From positions 7,192,001-7,256,000 of the forward strand of contig NZ_CP108383.1 of NCBI RefSeq assembly GCF_035958815.1: a DNA stretch of 64,000 nucleotides, in the 5' to 3' direction. The position numbers and the translations under genes were made by a program. A model generated the notes under the pieces. The model was not told where the DNA came from. It did not search any database and saw nothing but the letters and a program-made list of their open reading frames with translations. Source of the DNA: Nocardia sp. NBC_01327. Lineage in GTDB: Bacteria > Actinomycetota > Actinomycetes > Mycobacteriales > Mycobacteriaceae. Within the stretch, counting starts at the first letter, position 1. Every line of letters starts with the position of its first letter. Positions 51,834 to 59,449 of the stretch are shown here, one piece after another.

Positions 51834-52961
51834 ATGATGGTGGTACGGGTCGGCATTGTGGATCTCATTTCGACCCGGCCGGACAGCATGACGCGAAGAG
51901 TGTTCCTGGAAGCGGTGCACGGGGGCGCCGGCCAATTGACCGGTGACGAGTACCGGGTCGAGACAACCGTTTTCGGCATCGATCCGAGGGGATCCGTCGA
52001 CGACGTCGATTGGCCCGCACTGACCGCGATGGATGCCCTGATCGTCAGCGGCAGCGAACCCACCGGAACCGCGATCAGCGCCGAACCGTGCCTGACGATC
52101 ATCTCCCGCATTCTCACCGAATGCGCGGCCGCGACCTCGGTGCTGTTCTCCTGCCAATCAGCCCACGCCGCACTGCATTTGCTCCACGGCATCGACCGCC
52201 ACCGCCTCCCCCGCCGACAGCACGGCGTCTTCGCGCACACGATTCCGCTCGAAGTCGCTGCTGCTGGCAGAAACCGGCGGGCTGACCTCGTAGCGGATGC
52301 CAACGCGTTCACCGCAGGTCTCTCACGCACCGCGGTTCTTCCCGACAGTCCGGGTCTAGCGGGCGCCCCGGGTCCAGCGCGTCTCGCAGACGATGCAGGT
52401 TTCGCGCTGACCTCAGATCTCGCGGCCGCCGCAGGCCCCTCCGACGATCCAGGTCTTGCGGGTGATGCAGACCGTTCACTGACCACCGGCCTCGCGGGCG
52501 CGGTGCCGTTCCCCCACTCCCGCTGGAACGCAATGACTTCCGCCGACCTCCGCGCAGCAGGCGTCCCCCTGCTCCTGGATTCCGCCGAAGCCGAATGGCA
52601 CCTGGCCACCTCCCCCGACGGCCTGCACCACATCTTCGTCCAGGGCCACCCCGAGTACCTCTGCGACACCATGGCCCGCGAATACCGCCGCGACCTCCGC
52701 CGCTGGATCGCCGACCCCTCCCTCCCCTTCCCCGACATCCCCCAGAACTACTTCCCCACCGAAACCCACCGCCAACTCCTCGACCACGCCGCCCAGGTCC
52801 GCACCCACCGAGACCCTGCCCTCCTGGACGAATTACCGCTCCCCGCAACCTTCGACGACGTGGCACACAGCTGGGCACCCCACGCGCAGCAGTTCTTCGC
52901 CAACTGGATTCACGCCATCCACGCCCGCTGCACGACCGGCGCTCTGGTGCCCGCTTTCTGA
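51834..52961 (+). CDS. MetA-like homoserine O-acyltransferase family protein with insertion
   Basis: Protein of 375 aa with MetA-type signatures: FSCQSAHAALHLLHGI (Cys107 as acyl-enzyme residue), FPHSRWNAM, FVQGHPEYLCDTMAREYRRD (His272, Glu274), PQNYFPTETH and a C-terminal WAPHAQQFFANWIH. Between residues about 145 and 224 lies a low-complexity Ala/Gly/Asp/Leu insert absent from the family. It probably acylates homoserine or a related amino acid, but no methionine genes are next to it. ATG 51834 with AAGGACC upstream. Confidence 0.85.
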   Translation: MMVVRVGIVDLISTRPDSMTRRVFLEAVHGGAGQLTGDEYRVETTVFGIDPRGSVDDVDWPALTAMDALIVSGSEPTGTAISAEPCLTIISRILTECAAATSVLFSCQSAHAALHLLHGIDRHRLPRRQHGVFAHTIPLEVAAAGRNRRADLVADANAFTAGLSRTAVLPDSPGLAGAPGPARLADDAGFALTSDLAAAAGPSDDPGLAGDADRSLTTGLAGAVPFPHSRWNAMTSADLRAAGVPLLLDSAEAEWHLATSPDGLHHIFVQGHPEYLCDTMAREYRRDLRRWIADPSLPFPDIPQNYFPTETHRQLLDHAAQVRTHRDPALLDELPLPATFDDVAHSWAPHAQQFFANWIHAIHARCTTGALVPAF

Positions 52962-53115
52962 ACTTGCCCGCACGATGACGCCATCACCCCTCCCCGGTAC
53001 GCCATTCACCCCTCGTAACGAGCTCCTCTGGGATCGATGAACCCAACGTCACGATCTTGCTGGACACAGGCGGTGGCCGATTCGAACCATGCACTCTGCG
53101 GCCGTCAGCGCGTGT

Positions 53116-53550
53116 TCAGGCGACGAGGTCGGCTCGGCGGGCCGCTTCCAGTTCGAGCGCAGACCACGTCTTGAAGAAGTCCCGGCGGATCCGCTTACCG
53201 AAATACAGCCTGAACAGCACGGCGAACGGGCCTATGACTCGCACGGTCTTGTGGCAACGAATTTGCCCCTGACCGAGATCTTCGAATCTGTTCTCGCCGA
53301 CCAGTTTTCCGCCCGGCACCCGGCTCTGCGAACCCCATCGGCACAGCGGCTCGACCGTCGTGATCAACCAGTTGACGCCGGGTCCGCCGCGCGGCTTGGA
53401 CCATCCGGTGGTCCCCGGCGCGAAGGCGCCGTCCAGCCGGGCCGTCTGCTCGTGCGGATCCCACACTGGACGCCCTTCCACGTCCGTGGCGGTCGCCCAC
53501 ACGACCGCCAGATCCCCGCGAATGACCGTCTCGGCCGAAATCTCGTACAT
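53116..53550 (-). CDS. SRPBCC family protein
   Basis: Protein of 144 aa of the polyketide-cyclase/dehydrase type (YEISAETVIRGDLAVVWATA, then GRPVWDPHEQTARLDGAFAP and FGKRIRRDFFKTWSALELEA). Ligand-binding or cyclase role unknown. ATG 53550 with AGGAG 9 nt before. Two operator palindromes lie 18 bp upstream, but no regulator gene is adjacent. Confidence 0.85.
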   Translation of the reverse strand: MYEISAETVIRGDLAVVWATATDVEGRPVWDPHEQTARLDGAFAPGTTGWSKPRGGPGVNWLITTVEPLCRWGSQSRVPGGKLVGENRFEDLGQGQIRCHKTVRVIGPFAVLFRLYFGKRIRRDFFKTWSALELEAARRADLVA

Positions 53551-53567
53551 CACAAGAACTCCTATCA

Positions 53568-53604
53568 TGTTGTCGCGACAACACTAACTGTTGTTGCGAC
53601 AACA
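53568..53604. promoter_or_regulatory. Two operator palindromes upstream of SRPBCC gene
   Basis: TGTTGTCGCGACAACA at 53568-53583 is a perfect 16-bp palindrome, and TGTTGTTGCGACAACA at 53589-53604 differs in one base; centres are 21 bp apart, two helical turns. The look is TetR-type. The regulator is not beside it. Confidence 0.8.
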
Positions 53605-53780
53605 TGCAATCTCCAACCTGCACTGGACACGCGAATCCCGTGACCTCCGGCCGCATGCGAGTGCGGAACGACTCGGGGCACGGCAGGAGGAACCGTTCCG
53701 GTGGGACTGCCGACGGCACACCCTGATCCGGAGCAGGTCCGGGTGCCACGATGAGACGCCGAGGCAATAAGCTGCTCACC

Positions 53781-54494
53781 ATGGGCTCGGACCGTTTGTA
53801 TTTTCGTCAGCTGCTCGCGGGGCGCGACTGGGCCGTCGGTGACCCGATCGCCACGCAGATGCGGAACTTCGCCTACCTGATCGGGGATCGGGAGAGCGGG
53901 GAGTGCGTGGTCGTTGACCCCGCGTACGCCGCCTCGGATCTGGTGGATATCGCCGAGGGCGACGGGATGCGGCTGACCGGCGTGCTGGCCACGCACCACC
54001 ATCCGGATCATGTCGGCGGCACCATGCTCGGGTTCACCCTGAGCGGTGTCAAGGAGCTGCTCGAAAAGACCGATGTGGCAGTGCACGTCAATAACGAAGA
54101 GCTGCCGTGGGTCGCGAATGTCACCGGCATCGCGCCCAGCGAGCTGACCGGACACGCGCACGGCGACAAGGTAAAGGTCGGCGGCTTCGAGATCGAACTG
54201 CTGCACACCCCCGGACATACGCCGGGCAGCCAGTGCTTCCTGTTCGAGGACAGGCTGATCGCAGGCGACACCTTGTTCGTCGACGGCTGCGGCCGCACCG
54301 ATTTCCCCGGCGGCAACTCCGACGATATGTTCCGCAGCCTGCGCTCTCTCGCTGCGCTGCAAGGCAATCCAGTCGTCTACCCCGGCCACTGGTACTCGGA
54401 AGAGCCCAGCGCAGACCTGTCCACGATCGTGCAGAAGAACTACGTCATGCGCCCGCAGACGCTCGATGAGTGGCAGATGTTCATGCCGGGCTGA
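53781..54494 (+). CDS. Metallo-beta-lactamase-fold hydrolase (glyoxalase II-like)
   Basis: Protein of 237 aa. Zinc motif THHHPDH at 71-77, HTPGHTPGSQC, AGDTLFVDGCGRTDFPGG and PGHW. Closely resembles mycobacterial Rv0634c (hydroxyacyl-thiol hydrolase type). It would hydrolyse S-acyl thioesters of low-molecular-weight thiols. ATG 53781 has TAAGCT exactly 7 nt upstream, so leaderless. The longer frame adds ten residues without a signal. Confidence 0.92.
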   Translation: MGSDRLYFRQLLAGRDWAVGDPIATQMRNFAYLIGDRESGECVVVDPAYAASDLVDIAEGDGMRLTGVLATHHHPDHVGGTMLGFTLSGVKELLEKTDVAVHVNNEELPWVANVTGIAPSELTGHAHGDKVKVGGFEIELLHTPGHTPGSQCFLFEDRLIAGDTLFVDGCGRTDFPGGNSDDMFRSLRSLAALQGNPVVYPGHWYSEEPSADLSTIVQKNYVMRPQTLDEWQMFMPG

Positions 54495-54534
54495 TCACGC
54501 CCACAGCTCGTCGCCGATCACGCCCACAGCTCGT
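54493..54534. repeat. 23-bp-period duplication at gene 3' end
   Basis: GATCACGCCCACAGCTCGT occurs at 54493-54511 and 54516-54534. The second copy contains the stop codon region of the minus-strand gene at 54518; the first repeats that tail (ELWA-stop) just beyond it. Confidence 0.85.
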
Positions 54535-54871
54535 TCTCCTCTGCGTCATAGAGGAGATAGCGCCCTACGGTCAGATCGGCGAGGAAGCATAGGACTGCGG
54601 TCGCAGAACTGTCGACGGCTTTTGACCGCGTCCACCGCCGGTCGTAGCGGTCGGCAGGCAACACTCGCACGATGTTTCCCGCAGCCTCGATATCGACTTT
54701 CGCATGCCGATAGATGGCCGGTAGCCGTGCGTTCCACACCTGCAATCCCCCCACGACAAGTCGTTGCAGCTGTGCATCAACCGGAATCCCCTGCTGCGTA
54801 AACACATACGCGGCCACATCCCCCGGCGATGCCACAGCTCCCGCTGGTAACACCACAAATTCGTAGCTCAC
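54518..54871 (-). CDS. Hypothetical protein, 117 aa
   Basis: Protein of about 117 aa from GTG 54871 (GTG 54874 is the alternative). Soluble alpha/beta pattern: YEFVVLPAGAVASPGDVAAY, RLPAIYRHAKVDIEAAGNIV, and LADLTVGRYLLYDAEENELW. No domain recognised. TACCGT lies 6 nt upstream without a Shine-Dalgarno. The gene converges on the glyoxalase II-like gene, and its 3' end lies in a short duplication. Confidence 0.65.
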   Translation of the reverse strand: MSYEFVVLPAGAVASPGDVAAYVFTQQGIPVDAQLQRLVVGGLQVWNARLPAIYRHAKVDIEAAGNIVRVLPADRYDRRWTRSKAVDSSATAVLCFLADLTVGRYLLYDAEENELWA

Positions 54872-54922
54872 CACTCAACGGTAGCGCCGGCCACCGACAA
54901 CTTTGCTCGCGCTTTCAACAGG

Positions 54923-54960
54923 AAAGTGCCTGCTCCAAACCCGTTCGGAGCAGGCACTTT
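54923..54960. terminator. Hairpin terminator
   Basis: Stem AAAGTGCCTGCTCC / GGAGCAGGCACTTT, 14 bp perfect, loop of 10 nt, followed by T-rich sequence on the plus side and A-rich on the minus side. Confidence 0.85.
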
Positions 54961-54967
54961 TCAGTCT

Positions 54968-55200
54968 TTTCGGGCACTCAGGCGTTCCGTATCGACCAAC
55001 TCGAAGAAGCCGCGGCCCACCGCTGTGGCGGGCTGCCGGTCAACCGGTCGACGTAGGCCTTGTTGATGTCCTCGTACACCGTTCGGCCTTCGGCCGAGAG
55101 CGGCCCCCGGGGCCCGCACCGAGATCGCCGCAGTCGCCTCGATACTCGTAGAGCAGCGCATCGCGGGTGGCGGCCGGCCCGTGCAGTACCGGGATGCGAA
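54968..55200 (-). pseudogene. Possible frameshifted gene remnant
   Basis: Three frames carry plausible protein pieces in succession: HGPAATRDALLYEYRGDCGD first, then LSAEGRTVYEDINKAYVDRL, then GRGFFELVDTERLSARKD before a stop. Two frameshifts would be needed to join them. The pieces do not look like shadows of anything else. I do not recognise the parent gene. It starts right after the ilvE stop in the same direction. Confidence 0.3.
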
Positions 55201-55209
55201 TGGCCGTAC

Positions 55210-56310
55210 TCAGGCCATGGTGCGCAGCCAGCCGTGGCTATCGGCGAAAGTGCCGCGCTGAATTCCAGTGAGGGTGTCCCGCAGCGCCATGGTGACCTCA
55301 CCGGGTTCGCCTCCGCCGATGGTGAATTCGCGATCGGCGGACTTCACCCAGCCGACCGGCGTGATGACCGCGGCGGTGCCGCAGGCGAAAACCTCGGAGA
55401 TCTCACCGGATTCGGCGCCCTTGCGCCACTCCTCCACTGAGATCTTGCGCTCCTCGACCTTGTAACCGGAGTCGGCGGCCAGCGTCAGCAGCGAGTCGCG
55501 GGTGATGCCGGGCAGCAGCGAACCGGACAGCTCCGGTGTCACCAGCCGTGCCTCCGAGCCGGTGCCGAAGACGAAGAAGAGGTTGTTGGTGCCCATCTCC
55601 TCGACATACCTGCGCTCGATCGCGTCCAGCCACACGACCTGATCGCAGCCCTCTTCCGAGGCCTGCTTCTGCGCCAGCAACGAGGACGCGTAATTGCCCG
55701 CGACCTTCGCCTCACCGGTGCCGCCGGGAGCGGCACGCACGTATTCGGTGGACAGCCACACCTTCACCGGCTTCACACCGCGCGGGAAATACGCGCCGGC
55801 CGGGGAGCCGAGCAGCAAGTACTTGTAGGCGCTGGCAGGCTTCACGCCCAGTCCGGCCTCGGTGGCGAACATGAACGGCCGCAGGTACAGCGACTCCTCG
55901 CCGCCAGCGGGCGGGACCCACTCGGAATCGACCTCGAGCAGCTGCCGCACGGATTCGATGAACAGGTCTTCGGGCAGCTCGGCCATGGCCATACGCGCGG
56001 CCGACCGCTGGAAGCGCGCCGCATTGGCATCAACACGGAAGGTGGCGATGCTGCCATCGGCCTGCCGGTACGCCTTGAGACCCTCGAAGATGGCCTGTCC
56101 GTAGTGGAACACCATGGTCGCCGGGTCCATGGACAGCGGACCGTACGGCTTGACCTCCGCATTGGTCCACTGCCCGTCGACATAGTCGATAGACACCATG
56201 TGGTCGGTGAAGAATCGCCCGAAACCGGGCGCCGCGAGAATCTCCTGTCGCCGCTCCGCCGGGGTCGGGGCGGGATGCGGGGTACGGGTGAATTGCGCGG
56301 CAACTGTCAT
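55210..56310 (-). CDS. ilvE: Branched-chain amino acid aminotransferase
   Basis: Protein of 366 aa of the class IV PLP aminotransferases: FHYGQAIFEGLKAYR, LYLRPFMFATEAGLGV, the PLP-Lys in AKVAGNYASSL, and VEEMGTNNLFFVFG. It carries out the last step of valine, leucine and isoleucine synthesis. Start ATG 56310 with TAGACT exactly 7 nt upstream, so leaderless; the longer frame to 56463 has no signal. Position next to gcvT matches Rv2210c-Rv2211c. Confidence 0.96.
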   Translation of the reverse strand: MTVAAQFTRTPHPAPTPAERRQEILAAPGFGRFFTDHMVSIDYVDGQWTNAEVKPYGPLSMDPATMVFHYGQAIFEGLKAYRQADGSIATFRVDANAARFQRSAARMAMAELPEDLFIESVRQLLEVDSEWVPPAGGEESLYLRPFMFATEAGLGVKPASAYKYLLLGSPAGAYFPRGVKPVKVWLSTEYVRAAPGGTGEAKVAGNYASSLLAQKQASEEGCDQVVWLDAIERRYVEEMGTNNLFFVFGTGSEARLVTPELSGSLLPGITRDSLLTLAADSGYKVEERKISVEEWRKGAESGEISEVFACGTAAVITPVGWVKSADREFTIGGGEPGEVTMALRDTLTGIQRGTFADSHGWLRTMA

Positions 56311-56408
56311 GTGTTGGAGTCTAAAACCTCGGGTGCGGAATGGAGCGATCCGGCCTCCCAGCATTGTGCCGACCGGGCAATCTGGGGTGCCACCGATAGG
56401 GTGAGGCC

Positions 56409-57233
56409 GTGTATCCGCAGTCTCCGCCAGCCCCCCGCTCGAACCGGCCCTGGGTGCTGGCATTGATCATCGTGACGGCCTTGGCGGCCATCACCGTGCT
56501 CGTCGTGGCGGCGATGCAACCGGGACGAGTGGTGGCCGGAAACGCCCTTCCCGCAGACCAATACGGGCCGCAGGACACTGCGACGCATACGCCGTCCACT
56601 ACTACGACGACGACCGCTGCGAAGGCAGTGATCCCCGCGGTGACACCCGGCTGGCAGACCGCATACTCCGTATCCCGCAATGCGGCGTACGACGCGCCCG
56701 CGGACTGGAAGGTGCCGACTCCGACGACCATCGTGGGGTTCGAGGGCAGTGGGCTGCGGGCGGTCATGAGTGGGGCATCGACGTTCAACGAGAAGGCATG
56801 CGGTGATTACGGTCCGCGAGCGATTGCCGGTGTGACCGGGTCGAAGATCGCCGATCTGGCCGGGGCTGCGCGGGATGTGGCGGATACCTGGTCGAAGGCG
56901 GCTACCGCTGACAATGGGGATTCGAATCCGCAGATCACACTGAGTTCGGCCGAGACTCTCACGATTCAGGGGCGGGCGGCGGCGCATGTGACGGCGACGA
57001 TCACCAATCAGGGTGCGGTGGATTGCAAACACACACCGTCGGGGGTGGTTCATGCGATCGCGCTTACTGACAATGTGGGGCAGGCCGTGGTCATGGTCAT
57101 CTACGCAGACCAGGGCGTTTCCGACGCCGCCACCGCGGACACGATGCGGCAGATGTACACCACGGTCCGGCCCGCGAACCTCGCTCATGCCGACTGCGTT
57201 CAGGACCAAACGGTCGTCGGCACCTGGTGCTGA
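56409..57233 (+). CDS. Membrane-anchored extracellular protein
   Basis: Protein of 274 aa. One N-terminal membrane helix (VLALIIVTALAAITVLVVAA) after a short Pro-rich cytoplasmic tip, a Thr-rich linker (HTPSTTTTTTAAK), then an extracellular domain with several Cys (ACGDYGP, VDCKHTPSG, ADCVQ). Similar single-helix proteins are found beside ilvE or asnB in relatives, possibly Rv2203-like. GTG start, TAGGGT 6 nt upstream. Function unknown. Confidence 0.78.
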   Translation: MYPQSPPAPRSNRPWVLALIIVTALAAITVLVVAAMQPGRVVAGNALPADQYGPQDTATHTPSTTTTTTAAKAVIPAVTPGWQTAYSVSRNAAYDAPADWKVPTPTTIVGFEGSGLRAVMSGASTFNEKACGDYGPRAIAGVTGSKIADLAGAARDVADTWSKAATADNGDSNPQITLSSAETLTIQGRAAAHVTATITNQGAVDCKHTPSGVVHAIALTDNVGQAVVMVIYADQGVSDAATADTMRQMYTTVRPANLAHADCVQDQTVVGTWC

Positions 57234-57527
57234 GTCCCGGAGCCCGGCATCTCGAGCATTAGCCCCGTGATCATCCCCGGCACGGACCCCCGACATCCGC
57301 AGCGTGAGCTCCCCCCTTCCCCGGCATCGACCCCCAATGTCCCAAGCATGAGATCCGCCATCCCGGCTCGCCGTTGGCTGGGGATCCATATGCGTCAGGC
57401 GTTGGACCGGAATCCATACGGACGGCCTTGTAGGTAACGAGCTTCCGGCCTGAGCGGTCAAACTTCGAGGCAAGGCGGCAATTTTTGCCGTTCACTGCCA
57501 GTCTTTGACTGCTCAGGCCGATTCCCT
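57234..57527. other. Intergenic stretch with REP-like element
   Basis: No gene. The first 200 bases are C/G-rich spacer with loose repeats of CCCCGGCAT. The end holds a REP-like palindrome that may terminate gcvT transcription. Confidence 0.5.
57447..57519. repeat. REP-like imperfect palindrome, copy B
   Basis: Terminal arms GGCCTGAGCGGTCAAA (57447-57462) and TTTGACTGCTCAGGCC (57504-57519) match with one mismatch. Inside is a small hairpin GGCAATTTTTGCC. Same design as 49199-49270. Confidence 0.75.
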
Positions 57528-58628
57528 TTACGCCGTGTGGGATTCGACGAACGGCGGCTTGACGACTTCACACTTCAGGCGACGCCCACGCACGTCGACC
57601 TCGACCTCATCACCCGGCTGGATTCCAGCGGCGGTGTCGAGCAGCGCGAGCGCAATGCCCACCTTGAGCGTGGGAGAGAAAGTGCCGGAGGTGGTTTCAC
57701 CGACCTGCTCGTCACCGCGCATCACCGTCTGCCCCTGCCGCAGCACGCCACGATCAACAGCCTTGAGCCCCAGCAGAACTCGCCGCGGACCGGCAGCCTT
57801 CTCCTGTTCCAGCGCAGCTTTGCCCCAGAACTCCGGCTTCTTCCACCCGACAGCCCAGCCCGTGCGCGCCTGCAACGGCGAGATATCAACGGACAGTTCA
57901 TGTCCATGCAGCGGATACCCCATCTCTGTGCGCAATGTATCGCGCGCCCCGAGCCCGGCAGCCTGGCCACCCGCGGCCTCGACCTCGGCCACCAACGCCC
58001 GGAATACCGCCTCCGCGTCATCCCATCGCGGCAGCAGCTCGTACCCCTGCTCGCCGGTGTACCCCGTCCGGCACACCCGCACCGGCCGCCCGTCCCACTC
58101 GGCGTCTTCGTACGCCATGTACTCCATGTCGGTAGGCAACCCGAGCTTGGTCAGCACCTCGGCGGCCTTAGGTCCCTGCACCGCGAGCACCGCATACTCC
58201 CGATGCTGGTCAGTCACAGTGATCCCCGCAGGCGCAACCTTCTGCAGCTCCGCCACCACCGCAGCGGTATTCGCGGCATTGGGCACGAGGAAGATCTCGT
58301 CATCACTCACGTAGTAGGCGATCAGATCGTCGATCACGCCGCCCTCGGGCGTGCAGCACAGCGTGTACTGCGCCTTCCCGGGGCGAATCCGATTGAGATC
58401 GTTCGTCAGCGCCGAGTTCACAAACTCCGCAGCCCCCGGCCCCTTGACCGTGGCCTTCCCAAGGTGGCTGACATCGAACAGCCCCACCGTCGTCCTGACC
58501 GCAGTGTGCTCCCCCACGGTCCCCGCATACGAAACCGGCATCTCCCACCCCCCGAACGGCGCGAAGGTAGCGCCCAACTCGACGTGGACGGCATGAATAG
58601 GCCCCTGCAGCAGCTTCTCGTCGGTCAC
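57528..58628 (-). CDS. gcvT: Glycine cleavage system aminomethyltransferase T protein
   Basis: Protein of 366 aa. GcvT motifs: FGGWEMPVSYAG, GLFDVSHLGKATVKGPGAAE, CRTGYTGEQGYEL and ARDTLRTEMGYPLHGHEL. It transfers the aminomethyl carbon of glycine to tetrahydrofolate. GTG start. No gcvH or gcvP lies near. No glycine riboswitch is visible upstream. Confidence 0.96.
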   Translation of the reverse strand: MTDEKLLQGPIHAVHVELGATFAPFGGWEMPVSYAGTVGEHTAVRTTVGLFDVSHLGKATVKGPGAAEFVNSALTNDLNRIRPGKAQYTLCCTPEGGVIDDLIAYYVSDDEIFLVPNAANTAAVVAELQKVAPAGITVTDQHREYAVLAVQGPKAAEVLTKLGLPTDMEYMAYEDAEWDGRPVRVCRTGYTGEQGYELLPRWDDAEAVFRALVAEVEAAGGQAAGLGARDTLRTEMGYPLHGHELSVDISPLQARTGWAVGWKKPEFWGKAALEQEKAAGPRRVLLGLKAVDRGVLRQGQTVMRGDEQVGETTSGTFSPTLKVGIALALLDTAAGIQPGDEVEVDVRGRRLKCEVVKPPFVESHTA

Positions 58629-58797
58629 CCGAAGCAGCTTATCGGTCGGCCTGTTTGCGTGCGATTCGCCCGAACCAGAACACCTCAGCGCTCGAGCGGA
58701 ACCGGAGCAGCACGGTCAGCGTCGTAACTGATGGTGGCCGACTGTCGCGCGGTTGACCTGCGTTAGAGTCTGCTGAAAGTTTGCGGTGAGGGGGATT

Positions 58798-59160
58798 ATG
58801 ACGTCACAAGTGAATTCTGCCGACCTCCCGGCAGCGGGCACATTCGCGGCCGATCCTCAGGCGCTATTGAACGTGGCCGACTGGCTGGATCGGTCCGCTC
58901 AGGACATCGCGGATGCGGTCGATGCGCACATGCGTGCTGTCGGCGAGTTCCTCGGCGGCGACTGGCTGGGCCAGGCTGCGGAGTCGCATCGGGATCCGTG
59001 GTCGGAGTGGCACGACGGTACTCGCCGCATTGTCGGCTCGTTTCACACCGATTCCGGACTCCTCCGACAGGCATCGACCGAGTACGACCACATCGACCAG
59101 GCCCGGGCTACAGCGGTCGAGCAAGCCGGCGCGAGCCTCGACCTTCCGCCCGTGGTGTGA
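58798..59160 (+). CDS. WXG100-type protein (upstream)
   Basis: Protein of 120 aa, all-helical, with a WLG turn at 56-58 (EFLGGDWLGQAAES) in place of WXG and a following long helix (REQASTEYDHIDQARATAVE-like). It is of the size and pattern of ESX substrates. GAGGGGGATT precedes ATG 58798. First gene of a toxin unit; it likely pairs with the second WXG protein or the toxin for type VII secretion. Confidence 0.8.
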   Translation: MTSQVNSADLPAAGTFAADPQALLNVADWLDRSAQDIADAVDAHMRAVGEFLGGDWLGQAAESHRDPWSEWHDGTRRIVGSFHTDSGLLRQASTEYDHIDQARATAVEQAGASLDLPPVV

Positions 59161-59161
59161 C

Positions 59162-59449
59162 GTGGCCGACTTCAGAGTTGACCTCGACGGCCTGCAGCAG
59201 CTGATCGACGGCGCCGCGAAACTCGAAACGACAATCGAGGACGCTGTATCCACCATCGAGAAGCAAGTCGACGAACTCCATGTCAACTGGGACGGTGCAG
59301 CCGCGATAGCGCACAAAGGTGCGCACGATGAGCGCATAGCCGCCATCAACGAGATGCGTCAGGCACTGGGAGCACTCCGCGACAAACTGAACACCGCCCG
59401 TACTGCATACGGCGCGGTGGGCCCGATCAATCTCGGGATGTGGCCGTGA
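59162..59449 (+). CDS. WXG100-type protein (downstream)
   Basis: Protein of 95 aa, helix-turn-helix hairpin with WDG at 43-45 (LHVNWDGAAAIAHKGAHDER) as in ESAT-6-like proteins. It starts 1 nt after the previous stop and its TGA overlaps the GTG of the toxin gene (GTGA), so all three are co-translated. It likely helps export the toxin. Confidence 0.85.
   Translation: MADFRVDLDGLQQLIDGAAKLETTIEDAVSTIEKQVDELHVNWDGAAAIAHKGAHDERIAAINEMRQALGALRDKLNTARTAYGAVGPINLGMWP

Larger units (their letters stand above)
54872..55209. other. Intergenic stretch with hairpin and gene remnant
   Basis: It contains a hairpin at 54923-54960 and, at about 54961-55200 on the minus strand, a broken reading frame just downstream of ilvE. 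No intact gene. Confidence 0.5.

Noticed and set aside
58629..58797. Glycine riboswitch between gcvT and the toxin unit
   Set aside because: I looked for a glycine or other riboswitch before gcvT and saw no conserved aptamer-like elements.
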